Assembly (NCBI RefSeq): GCF_003148805.1
Contig: NZ_QGGX01000011.1
Span: 62,001-126,000, forward strand
Origin: Aminobacter sp. AP02
Lineage (GTDB): Bacteria > Pseudomonadota > Alphaproteobacteria > Rhizobiales > Rhizobiaceae
DNA length: 64,000 bases
Direction of reading: 5' to 3'
Below the pieces are notes generated by a model. That model did no database searches. It was given only the letters and a program-made list of their open reading frames with translations, and was not told the origin of the DNA. Below, piece after piece: positions 38,653 to 46,991 of this stretch. The position numbers and the translations under genes are program-made. The first letter of the stretch is position 1. Each line of letters starts with the position of its first letter.

Positions 38653-38697
38653 CTAGCGCATGGCCCCGAAAAGTAAAATTCCTTTTCGCAAAAGGAA
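38653..38697. repeat. Short variant of the rhizobial palindromic repeat, copy B
   Basis: CTAGCGCATGGCCCCGAAAA opens a 45-base block with an inverted pair (CGAAAAG at 38668-38674 and CTTTTCG near 38682-38688). The opening TAGCGCAT-GG-CCCGAAAA matches the left end of copy C at 57061-57078; the second dyad seen in copies A and C is missing. It lies between aroC and the DUF1344 gene, in a 286-base gap that otherwise shows only a -35-like TTGACA at 38806-38811. Confidence 0.6.
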
Positions 38698-38896
38698 CCT
38701 AGGCGGTTCCAGCGACGAAACATCCCAAGTGCGATCCAAACCGATGCGGAGCGGTCAACTCGCTGTTTTAGCGGTGGTCAAACTGTGATCGGAGCAGATT
38801 TAGTTTTGACACATTCGGTTGGTTTCTGCTTCCTTCCAACCGCCCCATTGTGGTTTGCCTCGCGCTTTGCGGGGCGCAGAGAAAAAGAGGACGACA

Positions 38897-39145
38897 ATGC
38901 GTACCCTTATTGGCGCCGTTGCAGCCGTGCTCATGATGTCAGGTGCAGCACTGGCCGCCGAAGCCGAAGGTCAGGTCAAGTCGGTCGACAAGGAAAAGTC
39001 GATCATCACCCTCGACAACGGCAAGACCTACAAGCTGCCGGGCGAGTTCGATGTCGACAACATCAAGCCGGGCATGGATATCCTGCTGGCCTATGACGTG
39101 GTCGAGGGCGAAAACCTCATCACCGACATGGAACTGCCGCAGTAA
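38897..39145 (+). CDS. DUF1344 family exported protein
   Basis: 82-residue periplasmic protein. The signal peptide MRTLIGAVAAVLMMSGAALA ends at residue 20. The mature part (EGQVKSVDKEKSIITLDNGK, YKLPGEFDVDNIKPGM) is the DUF1344 pattern: a small beta-fold typical of Rhizobiales, of unknown role. ATG 38897 follows AGAGG by seven bases; an earlier in-frame start would add a leader that hides the signal. It converges on a histidine-phosphatase gene 18 bases away. Confidence 0.9.
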   Translation: MRTLIGAVAAVLMMSGAALAAEAEGQVKSVDKEKSIITLDNGKTYKLPGEFDVDNIKPGMDILLAYDVVEGENLITDMELPQ

Positions 39146-39163
39146 GAAATCGGGCCGCCGGCT

Positions 39164-39751
39164 TCACAGCCAGTCGAGGCGGCCGTTTTCCACTTTCAGC
39201 ACGCGGTCTTGGGGGATCTCCAGGGCCGCGGCTTTGTTTTTGGGCAGGTCTTCGACAAGCCTGAAGATCGCGCGCATGACGCCGCCATGGGTCACGCAGA
39301 CCGTTGGCCGCGCAACCCCCATCAGCCATGGCCGGATACGTCGGGTGAGCATCTCGTAGCTCTCCGCCTCCGTGCCCGGCGGCACAAAATCCCATTTGTT
39401 CAGTTGCCGCGTTTCACTCGCGCCAGGCTCGTGAGCCTCGAGTTCGGCAAAAGTGAAGCCCTGCCAATCGCCGAAATTCACTTCGACCAGTCGCGCGTCG
39501 GTGCGGTAGGCCAAGGTATCGAGCCCCATGGCAGCACGAACGCGCTCCATGGTCTCGCGCGTGCGCCGCATCGGGCTTGCCACGAAATCGAAGGCCTGGG
39601 GCTCAGCGAGGAGCTCGGCGAGCCGGCGGCCGTTACGGTCGGCCTGTTCGCGCCCGACCGCATCGATGTCGATGTCGGCCTGCCCCTGCAGGCGCTGCTC
39701 GGCGTTCCACGGCGTCTGCCCGTGGCGCACGAAATAGATGAGCGGGGTCAT
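39164..39751 (-). CDS. Histidine phosphatase family protein (phosphoglycerate-mutase-like)
   Basis: 195-residue member of the histidine phosphatase superfamily, branch 1. The phospho-acceptor is H10 in IYFVRHGQTPWNAEQRLQG; the second catalytic His lies in CVTHGGVMRAI. SPMRRTRETMERV supplies the arginine that binds phosphate. It resembles GpmB/CobC-like phosphatases rather than true glycolytic mutases. No cobalamin gene is nearby, so a housekeeping phosphatase is more likely. ATG 39751; fabI lies 21 bases upstream on the same strand and is probably cotranscribed. Confidence 0.92.
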   Translation of the reverse strand: MTPLIYFVRHGQTPWNAEQRLQGQADIDIDAVGREQADRNGRRLAELLAEPQAFDFVASPMRRTRETMERVRAAMGLDTLAYRTDARLVEVNFGDWQGFTFAELEAHEPGASETRQLNKWDFVPPGTEAESYEMLTRRIRPWLMGVARPTVCVTHGGVMRAIFRLVEDLPKNKAAALEIPQDRVLKVENGRLDWL

Positions 39752-39772
39752 GGCGAAGCTGCGCGGGAAGGA

Positions 39773-40591
39773 TCAGTCCTTCACGGCGGCGATGTCGGGC
39801 GCGTCGACGGCCTTCATGCCGACGACATGGTAGCCGGAATCGACGTGATGCACTTCGCCGGTGACGCCGCGCGACAGATGCGACAGGAAATAGAGCCCGG
39901 CGTCGCCGACCTCTTCGATCGAGACCGTACGGCGCAGCGGCGCGTTATACTCGTTCCACTTCAGGATGTAGCGGAAATCGTCGATGCCGGACGCGGCGAG
40001 CGTCTTGATCGGGCCGGCCGAGATCGCGTTGACGCGGATGTTCTTCGGGCCAAGGTCGACGGCGAGATATTTGACGCTCGCCTCGAGCGCGGCCTTGGCC
40101 ACACCCATGACGTTGTAGTTCGGCATGACCTTTTCGGCGCCATAGTAGGTCATGGTCAAAAGCGAGCCGCCATCGGTCATCAGCTTCTCGGCACGCTGGG
40201 CGATCGCCGTGAAGGAAAAGACCGAGATATCCATGGTGCGCAGGAAGTTGGCATGGCTGGTGTCGACGTAACGGCCGGTCAGCTCATCCTTGTCGGAGAA
40301 GCCGATGGCGTGGACGACGAAATCGAGCTTGCCCCACTTCTTTTCCAGCGCCTCGAAGCAGGCGTCGATGGTCGCCATGTCGGTGACGTCGCAATGGCCG
40401 CACACGAATGCGCCGATTTCGGCTGCCAGCGGCTCGACGCGCTTCTTCAGTGCATCGCCCTGATAGGTGAATGCAAGCTCAGCGCCCTGGTCGGCGCATG
40501 CCTTGGCGATGCCCCAGGCAATCGATCTGTTGTTGGCGACGCCGAGAATAAGGCCGCGCTTGCCGGCCATCAGGCCCTGTCCACCCGCCAT
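39773..40591 (-). CDS. fabI: Enoyl-[acyl-carrier-protein] reductase (NADH), FabI
   Basis: 272-residue short-chain dehydrogenase that reduces enoyl-ACP in fatty-acid elongation. The cofactor loop is GKRGLILGVANNRSIAWGIAKA, typical of FabI rather than other SDRs. Catalytic Tyr and Lys lie in YYGAEKVMPNYNVMGVAKAA (Y-x6-K), and ISAGPIKTLAASGI is the substrate-loop region. I start at ATG 40591 (MAGGQGLMAGKRGL), about nine bases after GGAG. Rhizobia often carry two FabI genes; this is the one beside a phosphatase and a J-domain gene. Known target of triclosan in other bacteria. Confidence 0.95.
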   Translation of the reverse strand: MAGGQGLMAGKRGLILGVANNRSIAWGIAKACADQGAELAFTYQGDALKKRVEPLAAEIGAFVCGHCDVTDMATIDACFEALEKKWGKLDFVVHAIGFSDKDELTGRYVDTSHANFLRTMDISVFSFTAIAQRAEKLMTDGGSLLTMTYYGAEKVMPNYNVMGVAKAALEASVKYLAVDLGPKNIRVNAISAGPIKTLAASGIDDFRYILKWNEYNAPLRRTVSIEEVGDAGLYFLSHLSRGVTGEVHHVDSGYHVVGMKAVDAPDIAAVKD

Positions 40592-40720
40592 GTGAGCGCA
40601 CTCCAATCAATGATTTGTTTTGCAGAGCCTATCGCATAGGCAATCTGCACCTTCAAGCTTTCATGCAACCATCGTCGCAAGGCCAGGGCCATGGACCTCG
40701 GACGTGACGCAAGCCTTGCG

Positions 40721-41677
40721 TCAGTCGGCCGACTTGCGCAGCAGTTCCGCGAGCGCCGCATCGCCGCCTTCAGGCAGCATGACACGGACGTGGGCATAAA
40801 GGTCACCGTGGCCGCCTGCCTTTTCGGGCAGGCCGCGGCCCTTGAGGCGCAGCACCTTGTCGGAACTCGACCACTCGGGAATTTTCACCGCCAGCCGGCC
40901 GGTGGGCGTCTCGACCGCCGCCTTTGTACCGAGCACCGCGTCCTTGAGGCTCACCGGCAGGTCGACATGCAGGTCCCTGCCCTCGACTCGGTAGCGCGGA
41001 TGACGGCGAAACCTGATCTTGACCAGTGCGTCGCCGGCACCGCCAAATCCCTGCTCGCCCTGGCCCTTGAGCCTGATCGTCTGGCCGTCCTCGACGAATT
41101 CCGGCAGCTTGACCGCGAGCTTGCGGCCGTCAGGGAACATCGCCGTGACCTTTGGCGCGGTCGCGGCTTCCTCGATGGTCACATCGAGCGTGACATTGAC
41201 GTCCGCTCCCGGCTGGGCGCGCTGCCCGCCGCCACCCATGCCGGCCCCGCCACCTGCCCCCGGGCCAGGTCCCTGGCCGCGCTGGCTGAACGAATCGCCG
41301 AAAATCTGGCTGAAAATGTCACCGGCATCAAAAGACGCGCCACCCGGACCGCCGGAACGGAATTCAAATCGCGATCCGCCAGGCCCCGCCTGCTGACGGC
41401 GAAAGCCGCCGAAAGGGTCACCGCCTGCGGCACCTTCGAAGCCATGGAAGCGCTGCTTGCCCTCGGCGTCGATCTCGCCGTGGTCAAAGGCCGCCTTTTT
41501 CTTCTCGTCGCCGAGAATCTCATAGGCTTGGTTCGCGGCGGCAAAGCGTTCCTTCGCCTTCGGATCATCAGGGTTCTGATCCGGATGATGCTTCTTGGCG
41601 AGCTTGCGATAAGCCGCCTTTATGTCCTTGGCCGAGGCGTTCTTGGCAACGCCCAGCACCTCATAGGGGTCGCGCAT
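40721..41677 (-). CDS. J-domain co-chaperone of the CbpA type (no zinc finger)
   Basis: 318-residue Hsp40. The J domain is at residues 1-70 ([30 protein letters not shown] with the HPD tripeptide), followed by a Gly/Phe-rich linker ([18 protein letters not shown]) and the C-terminal peptide-binding domain ([28 protein letters not shown]). The cysteine-rich zinc finger of DnaJ is absent, so it is a class II co-chaperone like E. coli CbpA. It should deliver clients to DnaK. ATG 41677; separated from fabI by 129 bases on the same strand. Confidence 0.95.
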   Translation of the reverse strand: MRDPYEVLGVAKNASAKDIKAAYRKLAKKHHPDQNPDDPKAKERFAAANQAYEILGDEKKKAAFDHGEIDAEGKQRFHGFEGAAGGDPFGGFRRQQAGPGGSRFEFRSGGPGGASFDAGDIFSQIFGDSFSQRGQGPGPGAGGGAGMGGGGQRAQPGADVNVTLDVTIEEAATAPKVTAMFPDGRKLAVKLPEFVEDGQTIRLKGQGEQGFGGAGDALVKIRFRRHPRYRVEGRDLHVDLPVSLKDAVLGTKAAVETPTGRLAVKIPEWSSSDKVLRLKGRGLPEKAGGHGDLYAHVRVMLPEGGDAALAELLRKSAD

Positions 41678-41764
41678 GTCTCATTCCATAATAGAGAAAA
41701 GGGTTGGTCCCTTCCTATATGCGCTCGGCTAGGAAGAAATTCCAGAGGCGGAGTGCCGCGGACT

Positions 41765-42229
41765 TCACACAGGTTCGAATGCCAGCATCTGCCAGGCCCC
41801 GGCTCCGGCGGAACAAATCTCGCCCTTGAACAGTCTTACGCCATCAAAGCTTTCGCGCGAGACGGCGAACTCACGACACAGAACACCACGCTCGGTGCTT
41901 TCCACAAGCGCGCTGATGGCACCGCGCGAACCGGTGTCGGCATTGGCCCAGGGGATCGCCTGCCCCTTCAACTCGGCGACGTCGGCGGACGAAACCGCGT
42001 TGCGGATGGTCGTCTCGTCGGCCAGCCGATTCGCATCGGTGGTCCTATTCACATCGTCGGGAATCTTGTTGGTCACCAGGCTGCGATCCACCTCCGCCTT
42101 GTCCAGGCTGAAGCCGCCGGCACCACAGGCGCTGATCGTCGTCAGGCTAAGCAGCAGCAGCACCTTGAAGGATCGGAACCCGAATTGTGGGAGGCAATGG
42201 CCCTCAAAGGCTTGCGCGAAGCGCGACAA
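41765..42229 (-). CDS. RT0821/Lpp0805-family surface lipoprotein
   Basis: 154-residue predicted lipoprotein. No ATG fits the N-terminus: the TTG at 42229 (reading MSRFAQAFEGHCLPQ) follows GGGAG by about eight bases and gives a signal ending in the lipobox TISAC. Upstream of it the frame runs opposite pdxH and is not coding. The mature part has the conserved end of this family, PWANADTGSRGAISAL and CREFAVSRESFDGVRLFKG, with a Cys in GEICSAGAGAWQML. The same family includes a rickettsial surface antigen; its function is not known. It is divergent from pdxH. Confidence 0.85.
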   Translation of the reverse strand: MSRFAQAFEGHCLPQFGFRSFKVLLLLSLTTISACGAGGFSLDKAEVDRSLVTNKIPDDVNRTTDANRLADETTIRNAVSSADVAELKGQAIPWANADTGSRGAISALVESTERGVLCREFAVSRESFDGVRLFKGEICSAGAGAWQMLAFEPV

Positions 42230-42269
42230 TAGGCATTCTCCCGGTCGGAAATGGCAGGACGAGTAAGCT

Positions 42270-42887
42270 ATGACGGACACAGAGTTAACAAGCAGTGACT
42301 TCACGGAGAGCGCGGAGCCTTTCCGGCTTTTTGCCGCGTGGCTGAAGGATGCAACGGCCAGCGAGCCGAACGATCCGACGGCACTGGCATTGGCGACCGT
42401 CGATACCGACGGACTGCCTGACGTGCGCATGGTGCTGCTCAAGGGATTCGACGAACATGGCTTCGTCTTCTACACCAATTTCGAAAGCGCCAAGGGCCGC
42501 GAAATCCTCGCGACGATGAAGGCGGCGATGTGTTTCCACTGGAAATCTCTACGCCGCCAGGTTCGGGTGCGCGGCCCGGTGGAAATCGTCACCGACGCGG
42601 AAGCCGACGAGTATTTCGCCACGCGCCCGCGCGGCAGCCGGATAGGCGCCTGGGCATCGAAGCAGTCACGCCCGCTCGAAAGCCGCTTCGCGCTGGAGAA
42701 GGCGGTCGCCGAATACACCGCCCGCCATGTCGTCGGCGAAATCCCGCGGCCACCGCATTGGTCTGGTTTCCGCATCGTGCCGAGCCAGATCGAATTCTGG
42801 CACGATCGCCCATTTAGACTGCACGACCGCATCGTCTTCACCCGCACCGCCGACGGCGGCTGGGAAAAGGACCGGCTCTATCCGTGA
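42270..42887 (+). CDS. pdxH: Pyridoxamine 5'-phosphate oxidase
   Basis: 205-residue FMN enzyme that oxidises PNP or PMP to pyridoxal 5'-phosphate, the cofactor of enzymes such as threonine synthase. Family marks: [54 protein letters not shown] for FMN and substrate binding, and the C-terminal signature [17 protein letters not shown]. Start is ATG 42270. It stands alone between the divergent lipoprotein gene and a convergent crotonase gene. Confidence 0.97.
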   Translation: MTDTELTSSDFTESAEPFRLFAAWLKDATASEPNDPTALALATVDTDGLPDVRMVLLKGFDEHGFVFYTNFESAKGREILATMKAAMCFHWKSLRRQVRVRGPVEIVTDAEADEYFATRPRGSRIGAWASKQSRPLESRFALEKAVAEYTARHVVGEIPRPPHWSGFRIVPSQIEFWHDRPFRLHDRIVFTRTADGGWEKDRLYP

Positions 42888-42896
42888 CGTGCGTTA

Positions 42897-42916
42897 CCCT
42901 CCCCGTTGCTGGAGGG
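42897..42916 (+). terminator. Hairpin after pdxH
   Basis: CCCTCC (42897-42902) faces GGAGGG (42911-42916) with an eight-base loop, ten bases after the pdxH stop. No T run follows. The 115-base gap to the convergent crotonase gene holds nothing else that I can name. Confidence 0.35.
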
Positions 42917-43002
42917 CCTGCGAACTAGCGATGCGAAGCGAGCGCGACGGCGTAGGACTTCATCGCCTACCCCGGTCCGCTTGGCGATCGGGTTGAGGGA
43001 AA

Positions 43003-43755
43003 TCAGCCCTTCTTGCGCGACATGAAGGCAACGAGCGCCGCACGCGCCTCGTCAGACTTGAGCCGGGCGCGGAAATGCGCGCCCTCTTCCTTGATGCGCG
43101 CGACAAGCTCCGAGCGGTTCCCGCGCATCAGGTCGCGCGCGATCTTCAGTGCCTCGGGTGGCTTGGCAGCGATCTCGCGGGCGGCGGCAAGCGTTGCCGC
43201 TTCCAGTTCGTCTTCGGCCACGACCTTGTAGATCAGTCCCGAAGACTGCGCACGTTCGGCGCTGAAACCCTCGCCCAATCCGAGCAGCGCAAAGGCGCCC
43301 TGGAGTCCGAGCACCTGTGGCGCAAGCAAGCTCGAACCGGCCTCGGGCACCAGCCCTAGGTCGACGAAAGGCGTGCGGAAAATGGTTCGGGGCGTCGCGA
43401 ACGTCAGGTCGCAATGGAGGTTGATCGTCGTGCCGATGCCAACGGCGATGCCGTCGACACCCGAAATGACGGGCCTTTCGGTGCCGGCCAGGGCAAGCAG
43501 GAAATCCCATACTTCGCCGCCGCCTTCGCCGCCCGTCGCAATCGCCATGAAATCGGCAAGGTCGTTGCCGGACGAGAACGCGCCGGGGACGCCGAGGAAG
43601 ACATGGCAGCGCACGGCTGGATCGGCGTCGCCCGCGGCAAGCGCCGCCGCCATCTCGGCATACATGGCGCGGGTGATGGCGTTTTTCTTGTCCGGACGGT
43701 TCATCCGGATGATCTGCACGGCGTCCTGCCGTTCGATGAGAATGTGGTCGCTCAC
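43003..43755 (-). CDS. Enoyl-CoA hydratase/isomerase (crotonase family)
   Basis: 250-residue crotonase. The oxyanion-hole segments are AFSSGNDLADFM and VDGIAVGIGTTINLHCDL; the second acidic residue lies in LGLVPEAGSSLLAP, which resembles enoyl-CoA isomerases as much as hydratases. No methionine codon fits the start; GTG at 43755 (VSDHILIERQD) gives the normal N-terminal length. It lies 26 bases downstream of an acyl-CoA dehydrogenase on the same strand, so the two are probably successive steps of a beta-oxidation-like pathway. Confidence 0.9.
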   Translation of the reverse strand: MSDHILIERQDAVQIIRMNRPDKKNAITRAMYAEMAAALAAGDADPAVRCHVFLGVPGAFSSGNDLADFMAIATGGEGGGEVWDFLLALAGTERPVISGVDGIAVGIGTTINLHCDLTFATPRTIFRTPFVDLGLVPEAGSSLLAPQVLGLQGAFALLGLGEGFSAERAQSSGLIYKVVAEDELEAATLAAAREIAAKPPEALKIARDLMRGNRSELVARIKEEGAHFRARLKSDEARAALVAFMSRKKG

Positions 43756-43781
43756 GTCAGTCTTGTCCCTGGTTCCAGATC

Positions 43782-45560
43782 TCACGCCGAAATCAGCGCT
43801 GTGGCGGCAGCGGCTAGGCTGCCTGCGCCGCCGGTGATGCGATCTTTCAATGCGGCCGTCTCGCCAAGCAGGTTCTCGGCGAAGAACCTGCAAAGAGCGA
43901 TTCGGTTTTGATCGCCGTCGGCAAGGGCCGCGCGCGCCAGATAGGCGCCGCCCGCCACCAGCGCGAACAGCCTGAGATAGGGCGTTGCCCCGGCCAGCGC
44001 CTCGTCCGTTCGGCCGTCGCTCAGCTTGATTTGCAGATCGCGCGTGGCGTCTTGCAGATCGTCGAGTGCCTGATCGATATTGAGAGCGGTGCGGCCGTAG
44101 TCCTTGCTGTTCATCGCAGCGACCGCAATTGCGATGCCGTCCAGTTCCTTGATGTAGCCGAACACGTGCTCGCCGCCGCCGAGCGGTAGCTTGCGGGTGA
44201 CCAGGTCGATGGCCTGGATGCCGTTGGTGCCCTCGTAGATCGGGGCGATGCGGGCGTCGCGCAAAAGGGCCGCGGCGCCCGTCTCTTCGATGAAACCCAT
44301 GCCGCCATGGACCTGCACGCCGAGCGAGGCCACCTCGACGCCGACATCGGTGGCAAAGGCTTTCGCCACCGGGGTCAGAAGATTGGCTCGATCGTGCCAG
44401 TGCGCCTTGTCGGTGCCTTCCGAAACCCTGGCCATGTCGATGGCGTGGGCGCAGGAATAGGCGATGGCGCGCGCGGTCTGGGTCAGCGTCTTCATGGTCA
44501 AAAGATTTCGCTGGACGTCGGGGTGGTGGACGATGGGTGCCATGCCCTCGCCCTTGTAGGACGACGCCTTGCCCTGGCGACGGTCGTTGGCATAAGCGAG
44601 CGCTTTCTGGAAGGCGGTCTCGGCAATGGCCACGCCCTGGATGCCGACCAGCAAGCGGGCATTGTTCATCATGGTGAACATGCAGGCCAGGCCCTTGTTC
44701 TCCTCGCCGATCAGCCAGCCGACAGCGCCCGCCTCGCGGGCCTTGGCGAAACCGTCGCCATAGATCATCGTGCAGGTCGGCGAGGCATGGATGCCGAGCT
44801 TTTCCTCGAGGCCCGAGCAGAACACGTCATTGCGCGCACCAGGCGTGCCATCTTCGTTGAGCAGGAACTTCGGCACCAGAAACAGCGAGATGCCGCGCGT
44901 GCCGGCGGGTGCATCGGGCAGCCGCGCCAGCACAAGGTGAACGATGTTGTCGGTGAAATCGTGCTCGCCATAGGTGATGAAGATCTTCTGGCCGAAGATG
45001 CGATAGGTGCCGTCGCCGGCGCGTTCGGCGCGCGTGCGCAATGCGGCGAGGTCCGAACCGGCCTGCGGCTCGGTCAGGTTCATGGTGCCCATCCACTCGC
45101 CGGAGACGAGCTTGGCGAGATAGGCTGCCTTCAGTTCTTCCGACGCGTGCCTTTCGAGTGCCTCGACAGCCCCCATGGACAGGGTCGGGCCAATGCCGAA
45201 GGCCATCGAGGCCGAGTTCCACATTTCAAGGGCGGCAACCCCCATCATGGTAGGCAGGCCCTGCCCGCCATGCTCCTCGGGACCGTTCAGACTGTTCCAG
45301 CCGCCTTCGGTCCAGTTCTTGTAGACGTCTTTCCAGCCGGGCGGCATGGTCACTTCAGCGTCCTTGAGCTTGGCGCCGACCCTGTCACCGACCTCGTAGA
45401 GCGGGGCCACTTCCTCGCTGGCGAAGCGGCCGGCCTCGCCCAGTATGGCGTCGATCAGGTCCTCGCCGAGATCGCCGAAGGTACCCGCGTCGAGCGCGGC
45501 CTTCAGCCCCGCGACATGCTTCAACGCAAAGGCAATCTCTTCCACCGGGGCGCGGTACAT
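43782..45560 (-). CDS. Acyl-CoA dehydrogenase, DmdC-like long form
   Basis: 592-residue flavoprotein of the long acyl-CoA dehydrogenase group that includes methylmercaptopropionyl-CoA dehydrogenase (DmdC). FAD/substrate motifs are MNLTEPQAGSDLAALRTRAE and FITYGEHDFTDNIVHLVLA, with QVHGGMGFIEETGAAALLRD and YEGTNGIQAIDLVTRKL near the catalytic Glu region. The extra 150 residues at the C-terminus fit this group. It may act on a short or branched acyl-CoA; sequence does not prove DmdC activity. ATG 45560; upstream lies a palindrome that looks like a LiuR-type site. Confidence 0.92.
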   Translation of the reverse strand: MYRAPVEEIAFALKHVAGLKAALDAGTFGDLGEDLIDAILGEAGRFASEEVAPLYEVGDRVGAKLKDAEVTMPPGWKDVYKNWTEGGWNSLNGPEEHGGQGLPTMMGVAALEMWNSASMAFGIGPTLSMGAVEALERHASEELKAAYLAKLVSGEWMGTMNLTEPQAGSDLAALRTRAERAGDGTYRIFGQKIFITYGEHDFTDNIVHLVLARLPDAPAGTRGISLFLVPKFLLNEDGTPGARNDVFCSGLEEKLGIHASPTCTMIYGDGFAKAREAGAVGWLIGEENKGLACMFTMMNNARLLVGIQGVAIAETAFQKALAYANDRRQGKASSYKGEGMAPIVHHPDVQRNLLTMKTLTQTARAIAYSCAHAIDMARVSEGTDKAHWHDRANLLTPVAKAFATDVGVEVASLGVQVHGGMGFIEETGAAALLRDARIAPIYEGTNGIQAIDLVTRKLPLGGGEHVFGYIKELDGIAIAVAAMNSKDYGRTALNIDQALDDLQDATRDLQIKLSDGRTDEALAGATPYLRLFALVAGGAYLARAALADGDQNRIALCRFFAENLLGETAALKDRITGGAGSLAAAATALISA

Positions 45561-45645
45561 GAAGCTTCCTCCTGCTGGCCTGATAACTGCTGTCGCGGCC
45601 TTTCACGCACACTAGCCGCGTTCCTTCAACAAGGGGAAGTGACTT

Positions 45646-45661
45646 TTTACGTAAACGTCAA
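45646..45661. promoter_or_regulatory. LiuR-like operator upstream of the acyl-CoA dehydrogenase
   Basis: TTTACGTAAACGTCAA, an inverted pair TTTACGT and ACGTCAA around AA with one mismatch, lies about 85 bases upstream of the acyl-CoA dehydrogenase start. From memory it agrees with sites proposed for the MerR-type regulator LiuR of branched-chain amino acid and fatty-acid breakdown. No MerR gene is in the window, so control is inferred. Confidence 0.45.
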
Positions 45662-45794
45662 ATTTTAACCCGCGCTTTGCGCCAAAGTCCAACCGCACGC
45701 GCGCCACACCCTTGTTAATGACTTTGCCGAGGCCCGCAGGGCGCTGTCGCTTTCAACCTAGAGGCGGTGGAGCTTCATCAGCATTTCCTTAACC

Positions 45795-46991
45795 ATGGCG
45801 GTTCACCATCGGCTTGTCACCGAGGATCGCCGTTTGAGGGGATTGGCGTCTAAGCTTCAACGTCTTGCGCTCGCAGCGCTCACCGCCGCGTGGACATTCC
45901 ACCTTCCAGCCGCCTCCCATGCCTCCGACTTCTCCGAACCGTGGAAGAAGGTCGACCGCGCGCTGGTCATCGACGCCTACGAATACAATTCCATCGACTG
46001 GCAGAAGCTGTCGGGCGACAAACGCATCGTCGGCTTCATCAACAAGGCCTCGGACGGCCTGGCGCCGCCCTATTCCTGCTCCGGCGAGGAAACCGCCTAC
46101 AAGCTTTGCAAGGCGCTGTGGAAGCGCCATGCGGTGGCCCGCGAACTGTTCCACACGCGCAAGGTCGTCGCCAAGGCGCTTGGCCTCAAATGGGGCGCCT
46201 ACCACCTCGCCCGCCCTGGTAATCCGATCGAACAGGCCGACAACTTCCTCGACTTCGCCGAGCCGGGTCCCGACGACCTGATGGCCATCGACATCGAGGA
46301 AAACGATCCGGCCAAATGGATGTCGCTGGAGGACGCCGAACTGTTTGTGCGCCGCATCTTCCAGCGCACCGGCCGCTACCCGATCCTCTACACCAACGGC
46401 ACGACATCTCGCTACATCGCCGACAATCGCTACCGCTACCGGCTCTTGTCGCGCCTGCCGCTGTGGTATGCCCGCTACAAGCCCGAGATCGGCATCCATT
46501 TTCCGAAAGGCAACTGGCAAGGCTATTCGCTGTGGCAATTCTCGGCGCAAGCCAATTGCGGCATCCGCCGCTGCCCCTACCGCGTCGCCGGCACACCCAA
46601 CGACATCGACGTCAATGTCGCTCCAATGGACGCCGACGGTTTGCGTAAAATCTGGCCGTTCGGCCAGCTGATAGAAACGACGGACGACTTCATGCTCAAC
46701 GTGCCGCTGCCGATCGCGCGCGACCAAGGCCTCAAGGGCGAAAGCCGCATCGCCTATGCCTCGGTCGCCTATCCGGTGCGCCTCGATCTTCTTGCCGAGG
46801 CGTTTCGAGCGAGCTGGAACAATGCCGTCGTCGCCACGCTGCCGACAGTCAAGGCGCCCGCCAGCCGCTACGCCAATGGCATGGCCGAGTATATCGCCTC
46901 AAGGCTTGACCAACGGGCGCGCGAAATTCGCAAGGTCGAACTCGACACCGTTTCGACTGCTTCCACCGAACTCGACAGCGCTGGACGTTAG
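45795..46991 (+). CDS. Glycoside hydrolase family 25-like exported protein
   Basis: 398-residue protein with an N-terminal signal ([20 protein letters not shown], ending near residue 44). The first domain resembles GH25 lysozymes: [17 protein letters not shown] at the start of the barrel, [20 protein letters not shown], then [13 protein letters not shown] with the catalytic D-x-E pair, and [35 protein letters not shown] as in the family. It would cut peptidoglycan in the periplasm. A 130-residue C-terminal extension has no motif I know. Its stop overlaps that of purD tail to tail (TTAG). Start ATG 45795. Confidence 0.8.
   Translation: MAVHHRLVTEDRRLRGLASKLQRLALAALTAAWTFHLPAASHASDFSEPWKKVDRALVIDAYEYNSIDWQKLSGDKRIVGFINKASDGLAPPYSCSGEETAYKLCKALWKRHAVARELFHTRKVVAKALGLKWGAYHLARPGNPIEQADNFLDFAEPGPDDLMAIDIEENDPAKWMSLEDAELFVRRIFQRTGRYPILYTNGTTSRYIADNRYRYRLLSRLPLWYARYKPEIGIHFPKGNWQGYSLWQFSAQANCGIRRCPYRVAGTPNDIDVNVAPMDADGLRKIWPFGQLIETTDDFMLNVPLPIARDQGLKGESRIAYASVAYPVRLDLLAEAFRASWNNAVVATLPTVKAPASRYANGMAEYIASRLDQRAREIRKVELDTVSTASTELDSAGR

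Noticed and set aside
43782-45560. Naming the acyl-CoA dehydrogenase gene dmdC
   Set aside because: Length and C-terminal extension fit that group, but motifs do not separate it from related long-form dehydrogenases.
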